Positions 9,077 through 17,890 are shown, numbered from the stretch's first letter. The stretch is DNA of 46,471 nt from an uncultured Porphyromonadaceae bacterium (GCA_937921035.1 CALEUL010000017.1:1-46471), one strand, 5' to 3'. The notes: generated by a model not told the origin, from the letters alone. Numbers and translations: made by a program.

Positions 9077-10311
9077 AAGAGAACGCAATATCACTACTGG
9101 AGCTTAACCGCCGCATAGGCGCAGCCCTCAGTATTGCTCCGGGGCTTGACAATGTGTGGGTTACGGCCGAAACCTCCGACGTGCGCTCCACCGGCGGACA
9201 CTGCTACATGGAACTGATTCAGAAGGACGGTTCTGGAGCGCCTGTGGCCCGATGCCGTGCCGTTATATGGGCATCGGCATTCAGCCGCCTGTCGGCCAAG
9301 TTCGCCGAGGCAATGGGCACTCGCCTGCGCAGCGACATGAAGATTATGGCGCGAGTATGCGTCAGCTTTCATGCCGTGTACGGATTCAGCCTGGTCATAA
9401 ATGATATAAATCCCGAGTATACTGTCGGCGACCTTGCCCGCAGACGCATGGAGATTGTGGCGCGTCTGCAGGCGGAGGGTGTGTACGACCTCAACCGCGA
9501 GCTGCCAATGCCGCGTGTTCCGTCGCGTGTGGCGATAGTATCGGCCCGCGGAGCAGCGGGATACGGCGACTTTGTTCGTCAGTTGCACAACAACAGTATG
9601 CGTCTTCGCTTCACCACAACGCTGTTCGAGGCAGTGCTGCAGGGCGAACGTACCGCTCCGAGTGTCATAGCTGCGCTCGACAAGATTATGGCGCGGGTAG
9701 ACGATTTCGATTGTGTCGTCATTATCCGTGGCGGGGGTGCCGTTGCCGATCTTGCGTCATTTGACGATTACGATCTTGCCTCTAACGTGGCGCAGTTCCC
9801 GCTGCCGGTAGTGGTTGGCATAGGGCACGACCGCGATGTTACCGTGCTGGACTATGTGGCGCATACCCGAGTGAAAACACCCACAGCTGCCGCCGAGTTG
9901 CTTGTAAGTATTGCAGGAGAGGCGTATCAGACCGTTTTGGAGACCGGTTCGGCCATTCTTGCAGCAGTGAGGGCGTCGGTAGCCGGACAGCGGCAGCAGT
10001 TAGCCTATTTTCAGGGCCTGTTGCCGGCGTTGGCAATGAATGTTGTGGAACGCAACCGCCGTACGACAGGGCGACAGACCGACGAGCTGATAGCGACGTC
10101 TGTGCGCAACCGTCTGCGCTCTGCCCGTCAGCGCATAGATGCGCTTGCCGATCTTCTCGATGCCATCTCGCCCGAGGCGACATTGCGCCGCGGCTATTCT
10201 ATTACCCGTGCCGGCGGCCATGCCGTGCTCGACGGTAGTACCGTGGCTGCGGGCACTGTACTCACCACAACTTTTGCCTGCGGGCGCGAAGTGCAGTCGG
10301 TGGCAAAATAG
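9073..10311 (+). CDS. xseA: Exodeoxyribonuclease VII large subunit
   Basis: Catalytic subunit of exonuclease VII, which degrades single-stranded DNA into oligonucleotides, 412 aa. An N-terminal OB-fold domain (about 1-105) precedes the nuclease domain, recognised by PSRVAIVSARGAAGYGD, VIIRGGGAVADLASFDD and GIGHDRDVTVLDYVAHTR, followed by the long helical region. The start overlaps the DUF3256 stop. The small subunit gene xseB often follows xseA, but the 127 bases downstream hold only the promoter of the next gene. Either xseB lies elsewhere or a short, unusual version was missed. Confidence 0.93.
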   Translation: MKENAISLLELNRRIGAALSIAPGLDNVWVTAETSDVRSTGGHCYMELIQKDGSGAPVARCRAVIWASAFSRLSAKFAEAMGTRLRSDMKIMARVCVSFHAVYGFSLVINDINPEYTVGDLARRRMEIVARLQAEGVYDLNRELPMPRVPSRVAIVSARGAAGYGDFVRQLHNNSMRLRFTTTLFEAVLQGERTAPSVIAALDKIMARVDDFDCVVIIRGGGAVADLASFDDYDLASNVAQFPLPVVVGIGHDRDVTVLDYVAHTRVKTPTAAAELLVSIAGEAYQTVLETGSAILAAVRASVAGQRQQLAYFQGLLPALAMNVVERNRRTTGRQTDELIATSVRNRLRSARQRIDALADLLDAISPEATLRRGYSITRAGGHAVLDGSTVAAGTVLTTTFACGREVQSVAK

Positions 10312-10378
10312 GCAATAATCTGTCATATTTCCGTAATTTGCCCGATTTTGGGGTTGTTTGCATTATTTATGCTCAGTT

Positions 10379-10410
10379 TTTGCGCCTTTTGCAAAATTTT
10401 TGTAACTTTG
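10379..10410 (+). promoter_or_regulatory. Complete Bacteroidetes promoter of the Lrp gene
   Basis: TTTG at 10379-10382 and TAACTTTG at 10403-10410 are separated by exactly 20 bases, the typical spacing. The leader before the ATG at 10439 is about 22 bases. The promoter starts a transcript that is independent of xseA. Confidence 0.75.
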
Positions 10411-10438
10411 CGCATCAAAACCAAAGAGCTACACAGCT

Positions 10439-10912
10439 ATGGAAAAAATTGACAATCTTGACCGACGAATTCTTCAGATAGCTATCAATAATGCCCGCAT
10501 ACCTTCGAAAGATATCGCCTTGGAATGCGGCGTATCGCGCGCAGCAATTCACCAGCGCCTGCAGCGCCTAATAGAACTAAATGTCATCACAGGCTCCGGT
10601 TATCATGTGAATCCCAAAATTCTGGGCTATGCCACATGCACATATATCGGCGTTAACCTTGAGCGCGGTGCTATGTACCGCGATGTGGTGCCTGAACTGG
10701 AAAAAATTCCCGAAATCGTAGAGTGTCATTTCACCACCGGCCCGTATACTATGCTGATTAAGCTCTATGCTCGCGACAACGAACATCTTATGGAGTTGCT
10801 GAACAAGAAAATACAGATGATTCCCGGTGTTACCGGCACCGAGACGCTCATTTCCCTCGACCAGTCCATAGCCCGCGAGATTCCTATCCGCCTTAGCGGC
10901 GACGAACAGTAA
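10439..10912 (+). CDS. Lrp/AsnC family transcriptional regulator
   Basis: 157 aa. The N-terminal helix-turn-helix (about 4-55, beginning KIDNLDRRILQIAINNAR, with SRAAIHQRLQRL) is followed by a RAM/ligand-binding domain (about 70-145). Members sense amino acids or related ligands and bind DNA as dimers or octamers. It is the first gene of a probable operon with the pseudokinase, acetyltransferase and phosphatase genes; the next gene starts 23 bases on. The regulated genes and ligand cannot be told from the sequence. Confidence 0.92.
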   Translation: MEKIDNLDRRILQIAINNARIPSKDIALECGVSRAAIHQRLQRLIELNVITGSGYHVNPKILGYATCTYIGVNLERGAMYRDVVPELEKIPEIVECHFTTGPYTMLIKLYARDNEHLMELLNKKIQMIPGVTGTETLISLDQSIAREIPIRLSGDEQ

Positions 10913-10935
10913 ATCCACTCCTTCCGCTGTTTCCG

Positions 10936-11694
10936 ATGACCAAAGAAGTTGAAAGATGGGCAGAGATAGAGCACCTTCCCGAATGGGACGAGGAGTTCTA
11001 TGATATCTATACCGCCAAAAAGTTCGGTAAATGGGTGATGATAAAGACCCTCAAGCCCGAGTATGCCGACGATCCAGTCTATCAGAAAATGATGGAGCAG
11101 GAGTTTGATGTGCGGTACAGCCTGGCGCATCCCAACATAATAATGATAAACGATTTCGAGGATATCCCCGGAATCGGCCGCTGCATCGTTACCGACGATG
11201 TGTACGGCGACAGCCTACGCAAGCTAATCGACGAGCGTCGCGTGCGTCCCGAACATGTGGAGCAACTAAGACATCAGCTTGTGAACGCTTTGGAGTATAT
11301 ACAGAGCAAACACATTGTGCACCCGCCGCTTCGCCCCGAAAACATTGTGTTTACCGAAGGTATCGGTAACCTTAAACTTATCGACGTCGGCTTTGAGCAG
11401 CGCCCGTCGCTGTCGCACCAGTCTACGGCCGACGATATATATAACTACGGCAAAGTGCTGGAAGAGGCCTTGTCTGCTTCCGACAACATGGACGCCACCC
11501 TGGAGCGGGTAGTACGCAAATGCACCGATCCGGACCCCCGGCGCCGCTTCAGGGATATGCAGCAGGTGCATCTTGCTCTCGAAAACCGCAGGAGCAGTGT
11601 CATATACATAATTATAATCGCATTCCTTGCGGTTATGGTAATTATCCTGCTGTGGCTGCAGTCGCCTTTCGCGCCCGCACCGCAACACGCCTGA
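10936..11694 (+). CDS. Membrane-anchored protein kinase-like protein, probable pseudokinase
   Basis: 252 aa with the fold motifs of a Ser/Thr kinase but altered catalytic sites. The VAIK-type lysine is K37 (WVMIKTLKPE) and the helix C glutamate may be E56. The catalytic loop reads HPPLRPEN at 129-136, so the HRD aspartate is replaced by Pro131, while Asn136 is kept. The metal-binding motif is DVG (150-152) instead of DFG. No glycine-rich loop is seen before K37. One C-terminal transmembrane helix (about 222-241) leaves the kinase domain in the cytoplasm. It may bind ATP without phosphotransfer or act as a scaffold. It lies between the Lrp gene and a GNAT gene in one probable operon. Confidence 0.8.
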   Translation: MTKEVERWAEIEHLPEWDEEFYDIYTAKKFGKWVMIKTLKPEYADDPVYQKMMEQEFDVRYSLAHPNIIMINDFEDIPGIGRCIVTDDVYGDSLRKLIDERRVRPEHVEQLRHQLVNALEYIQSKHIVHPPLRPENIVFTEGIGNLKLIDVGFEQRPSLSHQSTADDIYNYGKVLEEALSASDNMDATLERVVRKCTDPDPRRRFRDMQQVHLALENRRSSVIYIIIIAFLAVMVIILLWLQSPFAPAPQHA

Positions 11695-11734
11695 CCCATA
11701 CGGCTCCGGGCATCCTTAGTTTTTCCTTACAACC

Positions 11735-12874
11735 ATGACTGTACACGTTCATCCTATCTCCACCGACAGCGACCAGCTGCGCCAGTACATCCAGTTTCAA
11801 ATAGACCTATACGACGGCAATCCCTGTTATGTGCCGCCGCTGTTCTCCGAGCAGATGGGTACGCTTAAGCCTGAATCCAACCCCGCTTTCGATTTTTGCG
11901 AGGCACAATCTTTCATGGCTTTCCGCAACGGAGATCCTGTAGGCTGCATCACGGCAATAGAGAACAAAGCCGCCAACGAGAAAACGGGACGCCGGCAGGT
12001 GCGTTTCGGATATATGGATTTTATAGACGACGCCGAGGTTGTCGACGCCCTGATTGAGGCCGTAGCCGAGTGGGGACGCGCACGCGGCCTCGAAGAGATG
12101 GTTGGCCCCGTGGGATTCACCGACATGGACCCCGAGGGAATGCTTATCGAGGGCTTCGATGAAATGGGCACACAAGCCACGATATACAACTATCCGTACT
12201 ACATGAAGCACATGGAGCGTCTCGGCTTTCGCAAGGACGCAGACTGGATAGAGTACCGTATCGCCGTGCCCGATGCCGTGCCCGAGAAGCACGAGCGCAT
12301 TGCCGAGATTGTGAGACGCAAATATCAGCTGTCCGTAAAAAAATATACTTCGCGCAAGAAAATAGCCGCCGACTACGGCAAGGCAATTTTCGAACTCGTG
12401 AACGAGGCATACAGCGACCTCTACGGTTTTGTGCCTCTCACCGAACGCCAGATAAACCACTATATAGACCTTTATCTCGGTGTCTTGCGTCTGGAGGATG
12501 TGTGCCTTATCGTCGACAAGGACGAAAAACTTGTTGCCCTCGGCATATCCATGCCGTCTCTGTCTCAGGCGCTGCGTAAAGGCAAAGGCAAGCTCCTGCC
12601 TTTTGGATGGTATCATCTGTTGCGGGCCATATCCGGCCATACCGACGTGGTTGACCTTCTGCTTATCGCCGTCAAGCCCGAATATCAGGGCAAGGGCGTT
12701 AACGCCCTGCTGTTCTGTGATCTTATAAAGTCCTACTGCAAAAACGGCTACAAATTTGCCGAAAGCAATGTAGAGCTTGAGAGCAACGACAACGTGCAGA
12801 AGCAGTGGGAGTATTTTGAACGCCGCCAGCATCGCCGTCGTCGTGCCTGGGTAAAGGAAATTCCTGCCGTATGA
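11735..12874 (+). CDS. GNAT family N-acetyltransferase
   Basis: 379 aa. The C-terminal half carries the acetyl-CoA binding motif A, LIAVKPEYQGKGVNALLF (about 311-328), typical of GNAT enzymes; the N-terminal half is a second, more degenerate GNAT-like lobe (about 1-180, with GPVGFTDMDPEGMLIEGFD). This long two-lobed form is common in Bacteroidales, and its substrate is unknown. Its stop overlaps the phosphatase start by four bases. It starts 40 bases after the pseudokinase stop, in the same direction. Confidence 0.85.
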   Translation: MTVHVHPISTDSDQLRQYIQFQIDLYDGNPCYVPPLFSEQMGTLKPESNPAFDFCEAQSFMAFRNGDPVGCITAIENKAANEKTGRRQVRFGYMDFIDDAEVVDALIEAVAEWGRARGLEEMVGPVGFTDMDPEGMLIEGFDEMGTQATIYNYPYYMKHMERLGFRKDADWIEYRIAVPDAVPEKHERIAEIVRRKYQLSVKKYTSRKKIAADYGKAIFELVNEAYSDLYGFVPLTERQINHYIDLYLGVLRLEDVCLIVDKDEKLVALGISMPSLSQALRKGKGKLLPFGWYHLLRAISGHTDVVDLLLIAVKPEYQGKGVNALLFCDLIKSYCKNGYKFAESNVELESNDNVQKQWEYFERRQHRRRRAWVKEIPAV

Positions 12875-13383
12875 CGCCCGCTGCAAGCCGCCTTATAGAG
12901 AAACTGCGCCGCCAGCCGGTGGTGCGTGTGCTTTTCATATGTCTGGGCAATATATGCCGCTCTCCGGCCGCCGAAGGCGTTTTCCGGGCAGTGGTGGAGA
13001 GCAGGGGTCTGGAGCATGCTTTCGAGATAGATTCCGCCGGCATAGGCGACTGGCATATAGGCGATCTTCCCGATCCGCGTATGCGTCGCCACGCCGCCGC
13101 GCGCGGCTACGGCCTCACGCACCATGCCCGCCAGGTGAAGCCATACGATTTCGAGCGCTTCGATATAGTAATAGCTATGGACGATAACAATCGTTCCGAT
13201 CTGCGACGCCTGGCACCCACGCCCGACGACGAGGCCAAAATCGTGATGATGTCGGAGTTTTTTTCACCGGGCACGCACAGTACATATGTGCCGGACCCAT
13301 ACTATGAGGGCGCCGAAGGCTTCGAACTTGTGCTGGACCTGCTTGAGGATTCCTGTTCGAGGCTCTGCGACGCCTTGCAATAA
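12871..13383 (+). CDS. Low-molecular-weight protein tyrosine phosphatase
   Basis: 170 aa. The P-loop CX5R signature CLGNICRSP has Cys24 as nucleophile and Arg30, and the general-acid Asp is D142 in the DPYYEG motif. All catalytic residues are intact. About 18 residues precede the usual family start (VRVLFICLGN). Such enzymes dephosphorylate tyrosine kinases of capsule or exopolysaccharide systems, arginine phosphate or free substrates; no BY-kinase is nearby. Translational coupling to the acetyltransferase, and the kinase-fold gene upstream, suggest a shared role in protein modification, but that is inference. Confidence 0.93.
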   Translation: MTPAASRLIEKLRRQPVVRVLFICLGNICRSPAAEGVFRAVVESRGLEHAFEIDSAGIGDWHIGDLPDPRMRRHAAARGYGLTHHARQVKPYDFERFDIVIAMDDNNRSDLRRLAPTPDDEAKIVMMSEFFSPGTHSTYVPDPYYEGAEGFELVLDLLEDSCSRLCDALQ

Positions 13384-13398
13384 AACGAGGATTTTACG

Positions 13399-14313
13399 TC
13401 AGTTCATGTTTTCCTGCCGCCTGTAGGCCACGGGCGACAGACCTGTTATGCGCTTGAACATGCGCGAGAAGTGTGCCGGGTACTCGAAACCGAGCGAGTA
13501 GGCTATTTCGGCCACGTCGTCATCGCCCGAACGCAGACGGTGTTTTGCAACGTCGATAAGGCGCAGGGCGATTAGATCTTTGGGAGACGAACCAGTTTCC
13601 TTGCGGATGAGGTCGCCGAAATAGCCCGGCGAGAGGTTCGCTTTCTCGGCAAAATAGGCTACGCCGGGAATTGGGCCGGCGGAACGGCTCTCGTTGAAAT
13701 ATTCTTTGAGGCGTTTTTCGAACTCTGCCACAACCTGCGAGTTCACTTTGTGGCGCGTGGTGAACTGGCGGTCGTAGAACCGTTCCATATATTCCAGCAG
13801 CACCTGAATGTTCACGCATATGATGTCGGCCGAGTGGCTGTCTACGGCATGATTCAGCTCCTGGTCTATTTTCTCGAGACAGTCGGTGAATTTGGCGCGT
13901 TCCTCCTCGGAAAGATGCACAGCCTCACTTTCGGCGTAGCTGAAGAAACTGTATTTGTTCAGTCTCTCGGCCAAAGGAGTGCCGTATACAAGATCGGGAT
14001 GGAACAGAATTCCCAGAACGTTGCGCGAAGCGGGGTCTTCGGGCTGTTTTACGTCCACATCCACCTTTTGGCCCGGAGCAAAGCTCACAACGGTGCCTTC
14101 CTGATAGTCGTAGCTGCGTCGGCCGTAGCGCACCGTGCACGCTGCCGAGTTCTTCAGGAACAGGGCGTACAGGCCGTATGTTGCCGTGAAGTGCGTCAAA
14201 TTCCTTTCGGCGTTCATTAGATTCACCACCGTAACAAACGGGTGCCGGGTGGTGAAGCCGTAAAGCTTGTTGTAGTTGTCTACAGTGTCGAGATTGATTA
14301 TTGCTCTTTCCAT
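13399..14313 (-). CDS. AraC family transcriptional regulator
   Basis: 304 aa. An N-terminal cupin-like sensing domain (about 20-110) is followed by a C-terminal double helix-turn-helix of the AraC type (about 205-300), with DVAEIAYSLGFEYPAHFSRM and the closing FKRITGLSPVAYRR. An in-frame ATG at 14340 is upstream of the TATATTTG promoter element (14318-14325) and can be dismissed. The chosen ATG lies only four bases after that element, so the message could be leaderless. It converges with the phosphatase gene, 15 bases between stops. The target genes are unknown. Confidence 0.9.
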   Translation of the reverse strand: MERAIINLDTVDNYNKLYGFTTRHPFVTVVNLMNAERNLTHFTATYGLYALFLKNSAACTVRYGRRSYDYQEGTVVSFAPGQKVDVDVKQPEDPASRNVLGILFHPDLVYGTPLAERLNKYSFFSYAESEAVHLSEEERAKFTDCLEKIDQELNHAVDSHSADIICVNIQVLLEYMERFYDRQFTTRHKVNSQVVAEFEKRLKEYFNESRSAGPIPGVAYFAEKANLSPGYFGDLIRKETGSSPKDLIALRLIDVAKHRLRSGDDDVAEIAYSLGFEYPAHFSRMFKRITGLSPVAYRRQENMN

Positions 14314-14317
14314 GCTG

Positions 14318-14325
14318 CAAATATA
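14318..14325 (-). promoter_or_regulatory. -7 element TATATTTG of AraC-type gene
   Basis: Exact TAnnTTTG match on the minus strand, four bases before the ATG at 14313. Initiation would fall on or near the start codon. Confidence 0.45.
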
Positions 14326-14372
14326 GCAGAAAAACGGCACAGGGTACAGGAGGGAGGTAAAAATGGTAACTA

Positions 14373-14390
14373 TTGCCGCAAAAGCGGCAA
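14373..14390 (-). terminator. Hairpin ending the recF operon
   Basis: TTGCCGC (14373-14379) pairs perfectly with GCGGCAA (14384-14390) around AAAA. It lies five bases after the thioesterase stop on the minus strand. The downstream tract is only moderately T-rich, so termination strength is uncertain. Confidence 0.5.
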
Positions 14391-14394
14391 ATTG

Positions 14395-14841
14395 TCAGGC
14401 TTTGCGGGAGAAATCGGTGTTTTCGTATTCTCCGATAAGTTTGCGCCAGTTATTGTCTACCGTTTCGGGGACGCCGGTTTTCATGTTGATGTTTACCATA
14501 GTTGTGCGTGCGCGGCATTTCACGTGGCCGTCGGTGTCGGCTATCTCCTGCTCGAGTACCAGCGATGTGTCGGCTATTTTGGTTATAGCCGTGGCGACAG
14601 TAAGACTATCGTCGATGTGGGCGGGTGCGAGATAGTCCACGTTTATGTTTACAATCACCGGTGCTGTGGGCGTGCTTCCGAAGGTGCCTTCCATAAACTG
14701 GCGGAAATATGCGTATTTGCCCTGGTCGAGAAACTGCACGTACACGGTGTTGTTGAGGTGGCCGAACATATCTACGTCGTTGAAACGTATCTGCACGGGC
14801 ATGCGGTGGCGGTATTGTTTTTTGTTGTTGTTTTCCTGCAT
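14395..14841 (-). CDS. Acyl-CoA thioesterase (YbgC/FadM-type hotdog fold)
   Basis: 148 aa, the usual length of the single hotdog 4HBT family. The active-site motif RFNDVDMFGHLNN has the expected Asp24 followed by GHLNN. Members hydrolyse acyl-CoA or acyl-ACP thioesters in the cytoplasm; the chain length cannot be predicted. It is the last gene of the kinase-esterase-recF-DUF721 operon, three bases after the DUF721 stop. Confidence 0.9.
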   Translation of the reverse strand: MQENNNKKQYRHRMPVQIRFNDVDMFGHLNNTVYVQFLDQGKYAYFRQFMEGTFGSTPTAPVIVNINVDYLAPAHIDDSLTVATAITKIADTSLVLEQEIADTDGHVKCRARTTMVNINMKTGVPETVDNNWRKLIGEYENTDFSRKA

Positions 14842-14844
14842 GGG

Positions 14845-15135
14845 TCAATGAAAAATTATGTTGTCGATGGCGTTTTCTCCGGCGGCATTGTTGAATTGCC
14901 TCACCAAAGCCTCGCGCATGTATCCGAGCTGTTCTTTCAGCGAAGCTGACTGCAGGTATACATGCATCTGGCGCCCTTCGATGCGCAGCGACGTGGTGTA
15001 AGAACTTATGTGCCGTCCCACCACCTCGGGCCATAGCGATGCAAGGTACTGGCGGCGTGTTTCCGGGTCGGCGGCCACGCGCTGGCGCATCATGTCTATG
15101 ATGGATCCGAGGCGGAGAGGTTCCGAGCGTTTCAT
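14845..15135 (-). CDS. DUF721 (DciA-like) protein
   Basis: 96 aa, with the conserved WPEVVGRHISSYT and the helical C-terminus KEQLGYMREALVRQFN of the DUF721 family. Relatives include DciA, the helicase-loading protein found where DnaC/DnaI is absent. Location next to recF, with a 4-base overlap, is common for the family. A replication role is likely by family, but the short protein carries only this domain. Confidence 0.85.
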   Translation of the reverse strand: MKRSEPLRLGSIIDMMRQRVAADPETRRQYLASLWPEVVGRHISSYTTSLRIEGRQMHVYLQSASLKEQLGYMREALVRQFNNAAGENAIDNIIFH

Positions 15136-16244
15136 GCCTGTATGGATGTAAACACACCGCGTTCCACGCCCCAGATTCCGTAGCTGTCGGACTGCCGGAG
15201 GTTTGCGACGGTTTCGTCGAGGTGGCGGCGATTGGTATCGGTTATGAAAATCTGGCCGAAGGATTCCGAGGAGCTTACCAGGCCGATAATCCGTTCCACG
15301 CGGCCTGCGTCGAGTTTATCGAAAATATCGTCGAGCAGCAGAAGCGGCCGTATGCCGAGCGATTTGCGCAGCAGGTCGTACTGGGCGAAGCGCAGAGCTG
15401 TTGTAAACGTTTTGCTCTGTCCCTGGGAAGCGCTTCGGCGCACGGGCATATCGTTTACGGTAAAAACTATGTCGTCGCGGTGTGGTCCGGAGGCTGTATG
15501 GCCCAGGGCGGTGTCGCGCCGCCGCATAGCGGCCAGATGTCCTGCCAGGCCGCCGCGGTCGGTGTAGTCGGTGGAGGAATATGTCATCGCGGCATGGTCT
15601 TCTCCGCCGGCGATGGTGTTGAAGTACGGCGTAAAAATTTCCAGCAATTCGCCGACGGTGGCTTTGCGGCAGGCGGCGATATAGCTGCCGTTCATTTCCA
15701 TCTGTATTTCCAGAGCCTCGAACAGCCCGGTGTCGTTGCTTTCGTCTCGCAGCAGACGGTTCCGCTGCTCCAGAGCGGCGTTGTAGCGTACGAGGGCATC
15801 GAAATAACGTGCGTCGCGCTGCGCTATAATCTGGTCTATGAAGCGGCGGCGGTCGGCGGGTTCTCCGGCGGTGAGGTCCATGTCGGACGGCGACAGAAGC
15901 ACTACCGGGAACACGCCGAGATGTTCGGCCAGGCGCTGATATGCTTTGCCGGAACGTTTGAAAACCTTGCGCTGACCGGGCCTGAGCACCACGCTGACTT
16001 CCTCGTCGAGGCCGCGGCGGAAGTATTTGCCGCGCATTGTGGCGAACTGTGCGCCGCGGCGCACCATCATGCTGTCGGTGGCGCCGGTAAAACTACGGCA
16101 CAGGCTCATGAAATAGAGAGCGTCCAGCAGATTGCTTTTTCCCATGCCGTTGTTGCCTAAGAAGCAATTTATTTTGGGCGACAGGTCCAGCCGGGCGCTT
16201 TCTATGTTTTTGAAATCGGTTAGCTCGAGGTTTTTAAGTATCAT
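15132..16244 (-). CDS. recF: DNA replication and repair protein RecF
   Basis: SMC-like ATPase of the RecFOR pathway that helps load RecA at gaps, 370 aa. Walker A GNNGMGKS is at 30-37; the signature motif is SASQGQSKTF and Walker B is PLLLLDDIFDKLD, all intact. It overlaps the DUF721 gene downstream and the esterase gene upstream by four bases each, so the three are translationally coupled. Confidence 0.97.
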   Translation of the reverse strand: MILKNLELTDFKNIESARLDLSPKINCFLGNNGMGKSNLLDALYFMSLCRSFTGATDSMMVRRGAQFATMRGKYFRRGLDEEVSVVLRPGQRKVFKRSGKAYQRLAEHLGVFPVVLLSPSDMDLTAGEPADRRRFIDQIIAQRDARYFDALVRYNAALEQRNRLLRDESNDTGLFEALEIQMEMNGSYIAACRKATVGELLEIFTPYFNTIAGGEDHAAMTYSSTDYTDRGGLAGHLAAMRRRDTALGHTASGPHRDDIVFTVNDMPVRRSASQGQSKTFTTALRFAQYDLLRKSLGIRPLLLLDDIFDKLDAGRVERIIGLVSSSESFGQIFITDTNRRHLDETVANLRQSDSYGIWGVERGVFTSIQA

Positions 16245-17047
16245 TTTTTGTTGAAAGCTTCGTTGAAGAAAAGAAGCTGGTATATTATTGCGTTTTTCCA
16301 GTAAGCGAAGGAGTGGCCGCCGGGGCGCGAGGTATAGTCGTGGGGCACTTTTTCGGCAAGGAGCGCTTTGTGTAGGTTTTCGTTTACAACGGCAAAGAAA
16401 TCGTCGGAACCGCAGTCGAGGCTTATGTTCAGGTTGCCTTCCTTAAGCTGAGGCACCAGATTAGCCACGGTGTGGCTCTCCCAACGCTGCGGGTATTTGT
16501 CCTTGTCGCCGAGCCAAGTGCTCATTTTCCATTTGCCGGGGAAGGGGCGCACGTCTACGCCGCCGCTGATGGCAGATGCAGAACCGAACATGTCGGGATG
16601 GTTTCCGGCGAGCCACATCGCTCCGTGTCCGCCCATGCTGAGACCTGCCACGGCGCGTTTGTCGCGGTTGGCTATTGTGGGGTAATTTTTGTCTATGTAC
16701 GGTACCAGTGTTTTGGTGATGAAGCTCTCCATTTGCATTCCGGGGACTTCGGGTGAATCCCAGTACCAGGAATCCATGCCAGATGGCAAAATAAGTACCA
16801 TGCCGTAGAGGTCGGCGTACTTGCCCAGGTCGGGACGTATGCGGAGCCACTGGCTGTAGTCGCCTCCGAATCCGTTGAGCAAATAAACAGACGGGCATTT
16901 CTGAGTAGTGGCAGCGTCGGGCACAATAACGACAACGCTGTCGGGCTGGGGTAGATATGACGATTTTACGGCTATGGTGTCGGTGCTGAATGCCGAAGCT
17001 CCTATGGCGGCGATTCCGGCGATGAAAGCGGTGATGATTTTTTTCAT
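16241..17047 (-). CDS. Secreted esterase (esterase D/PF00756 family)
   Basis: 268 aa. A signal peptide (MKKIITAFIAGIAAIGASAF) is followed by an alpha/beta hydrolase fold. The nucleophile motif GLSMGG places Ser137; the acid is probably Asp in DCGSDD, and the base His in GGHSFAYW. The family includes feruloyl and acyl esterases and formylglutathione hydrolases. An ATG at 17086 is in frame but would overlap the kinase gene and hide the signal peptide. The stop overlaps the recF start by four bases. Confidence 0.88.
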   Translation of the reverse strand: MKKIITAFIAGIAAIGASAFSTDTIAVKSSYLPQPDSVVVIVPDAATTQKCPSVYLLNGFGGDYSQWLRIRPDLGKYADLYGMVLILPSGMDSWYWDSPEVPGMQMESFITKTLVPYIDKNYPTIANRDKRAVAGLSMGGHGAMWLAGNHPDMFGSASAISGGVDVRPFPGKWKMSTWLGDKDKYPQRWESHTVANLVPQLKEGNLNISLDCGSDDFFAVVNENLHKALLAEKVPHDYTSRPGGHSFAYWKNAIIYQLLFFNEAFNKK

Positions 17048-17069
17048 GATTATCGTATGGTTGTTTGTG

Positions 17070-17816
17070 TTATTCGATTCTGGCATCGTAGCCTATATCC
17101 GACGGATTGTCGAATGCGCTCATGTATTTGCGACGGCCCTCATTTATCCATTTCAGGCACTCGTCGGGGTCGGCGCCGCGTGCCTCGGCGTATGCCTTGG
17201 CAAGAATGCGGAAGAAATCCTGCTGTCCCCACAGACGTGCGAAGTTGAGGCACCCGCGGTGTACGTCCACTGTGCGGAACTGCAGGCGGTTTATGTCGAT
17301 AAGAGAGAAGCACCACTTGCCGTCGCGCATGTCGTAGAGCACGTTGCCCGGCGAAAGGTCCTTATGGAGTATTCCGGCCTGGTGCACCGTTGCCATGTAT
17401 CTGCCGAACGCTTCGATGAATTCCCGGTTGTTTTCGGCATCCTCCTCGCCGAAGTGGTACATCATGTGCGGGTAGGCGCACTGGGTGCTTATGAAGTACG
17501 AATCGGTTATCATGCCGAATCGGTTTTCCTGAATGTAGGCAATAGGCTCTGGCGTTTCGATACCGTGCTGCAGCAACCGTGCCGCATAGAGATAGGCCCT
17601 CAGGCCCTTTGGCTTGCGGATAAAACTATAGATAAAGCGGTTTATGGGTATGGGGCGTCTGTATCTTTTTACGTTTATCTCGGTGCCACCTACATTGAAA
17701 ACCTTTATTTTGTTGCGTCCGTTGTGAATCATCCTCCCTTCGTCGGCGAAGTGTGCCGGAAGCTCCTCAATGAAGCTTCTGAGATGCTCGAAACGGGGAC
17801 TGATGATAATTTTCAT
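17070..17816 (-). CDS. Lipopolysaccharide kinase (Kdo/WaaP-type) family protein
   Basis: 248 aa. It has a kinase fold with Lys50 (EINVKRY), the catalytic loop HKDLSPGN with Asp153, and metal-binding Asp174 in SLIDINR; all key residues are present. Members phosphorylate LPS core sugars at the inner membrane, so a lipid A or core role is likely. The in-frame ATG at 17843 falls inside the TAATTTTG promoter element, which supports the start at 17816. It heads the operon with the esterase and recF. Confidence 0.87.
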   Translation of the reverse strand: MKIIISPRFEHLRSFIEELPAHFADEGRMIHNGRNKIKVFNVGGTEINVKRYRRPIPINRFIYSFIRKPKGLRAYLYAARLLQHGIETPEPIAYIQENRFGMITDSYFISTQCAYPHMMYHFGEEDAENNREFIEAFGRYMATVHQAGILHKDLSPGNVLYDMRDGKWCFSLIDINRLQFRTVDVHRGCLNFARLWGQQDFFRILAKAYAEARGADPDECLKWINEGRRKYMSAFDNPSDIGYDARIE

Positions 17817-17840
17817 GATTGCGCGTGTGGTATGCCACCA

Positions 17841-17848
17841 CAAAATTA
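17841..17848 (-). promoter_or_regulatory. -7 element TAATTTTG of the kinase-esterase-recF operon
   Basis: Exact TAnnTTTG match, 24 bases before the ATG at 17816, leaving a short leader. The upstream TTTG is not obvious. Confidence 0.55.
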
Positions 17849-17890
17849 CGCAATTTTTTGTTCATTGCCTTGTCCCCGGGCAAAAGATTG

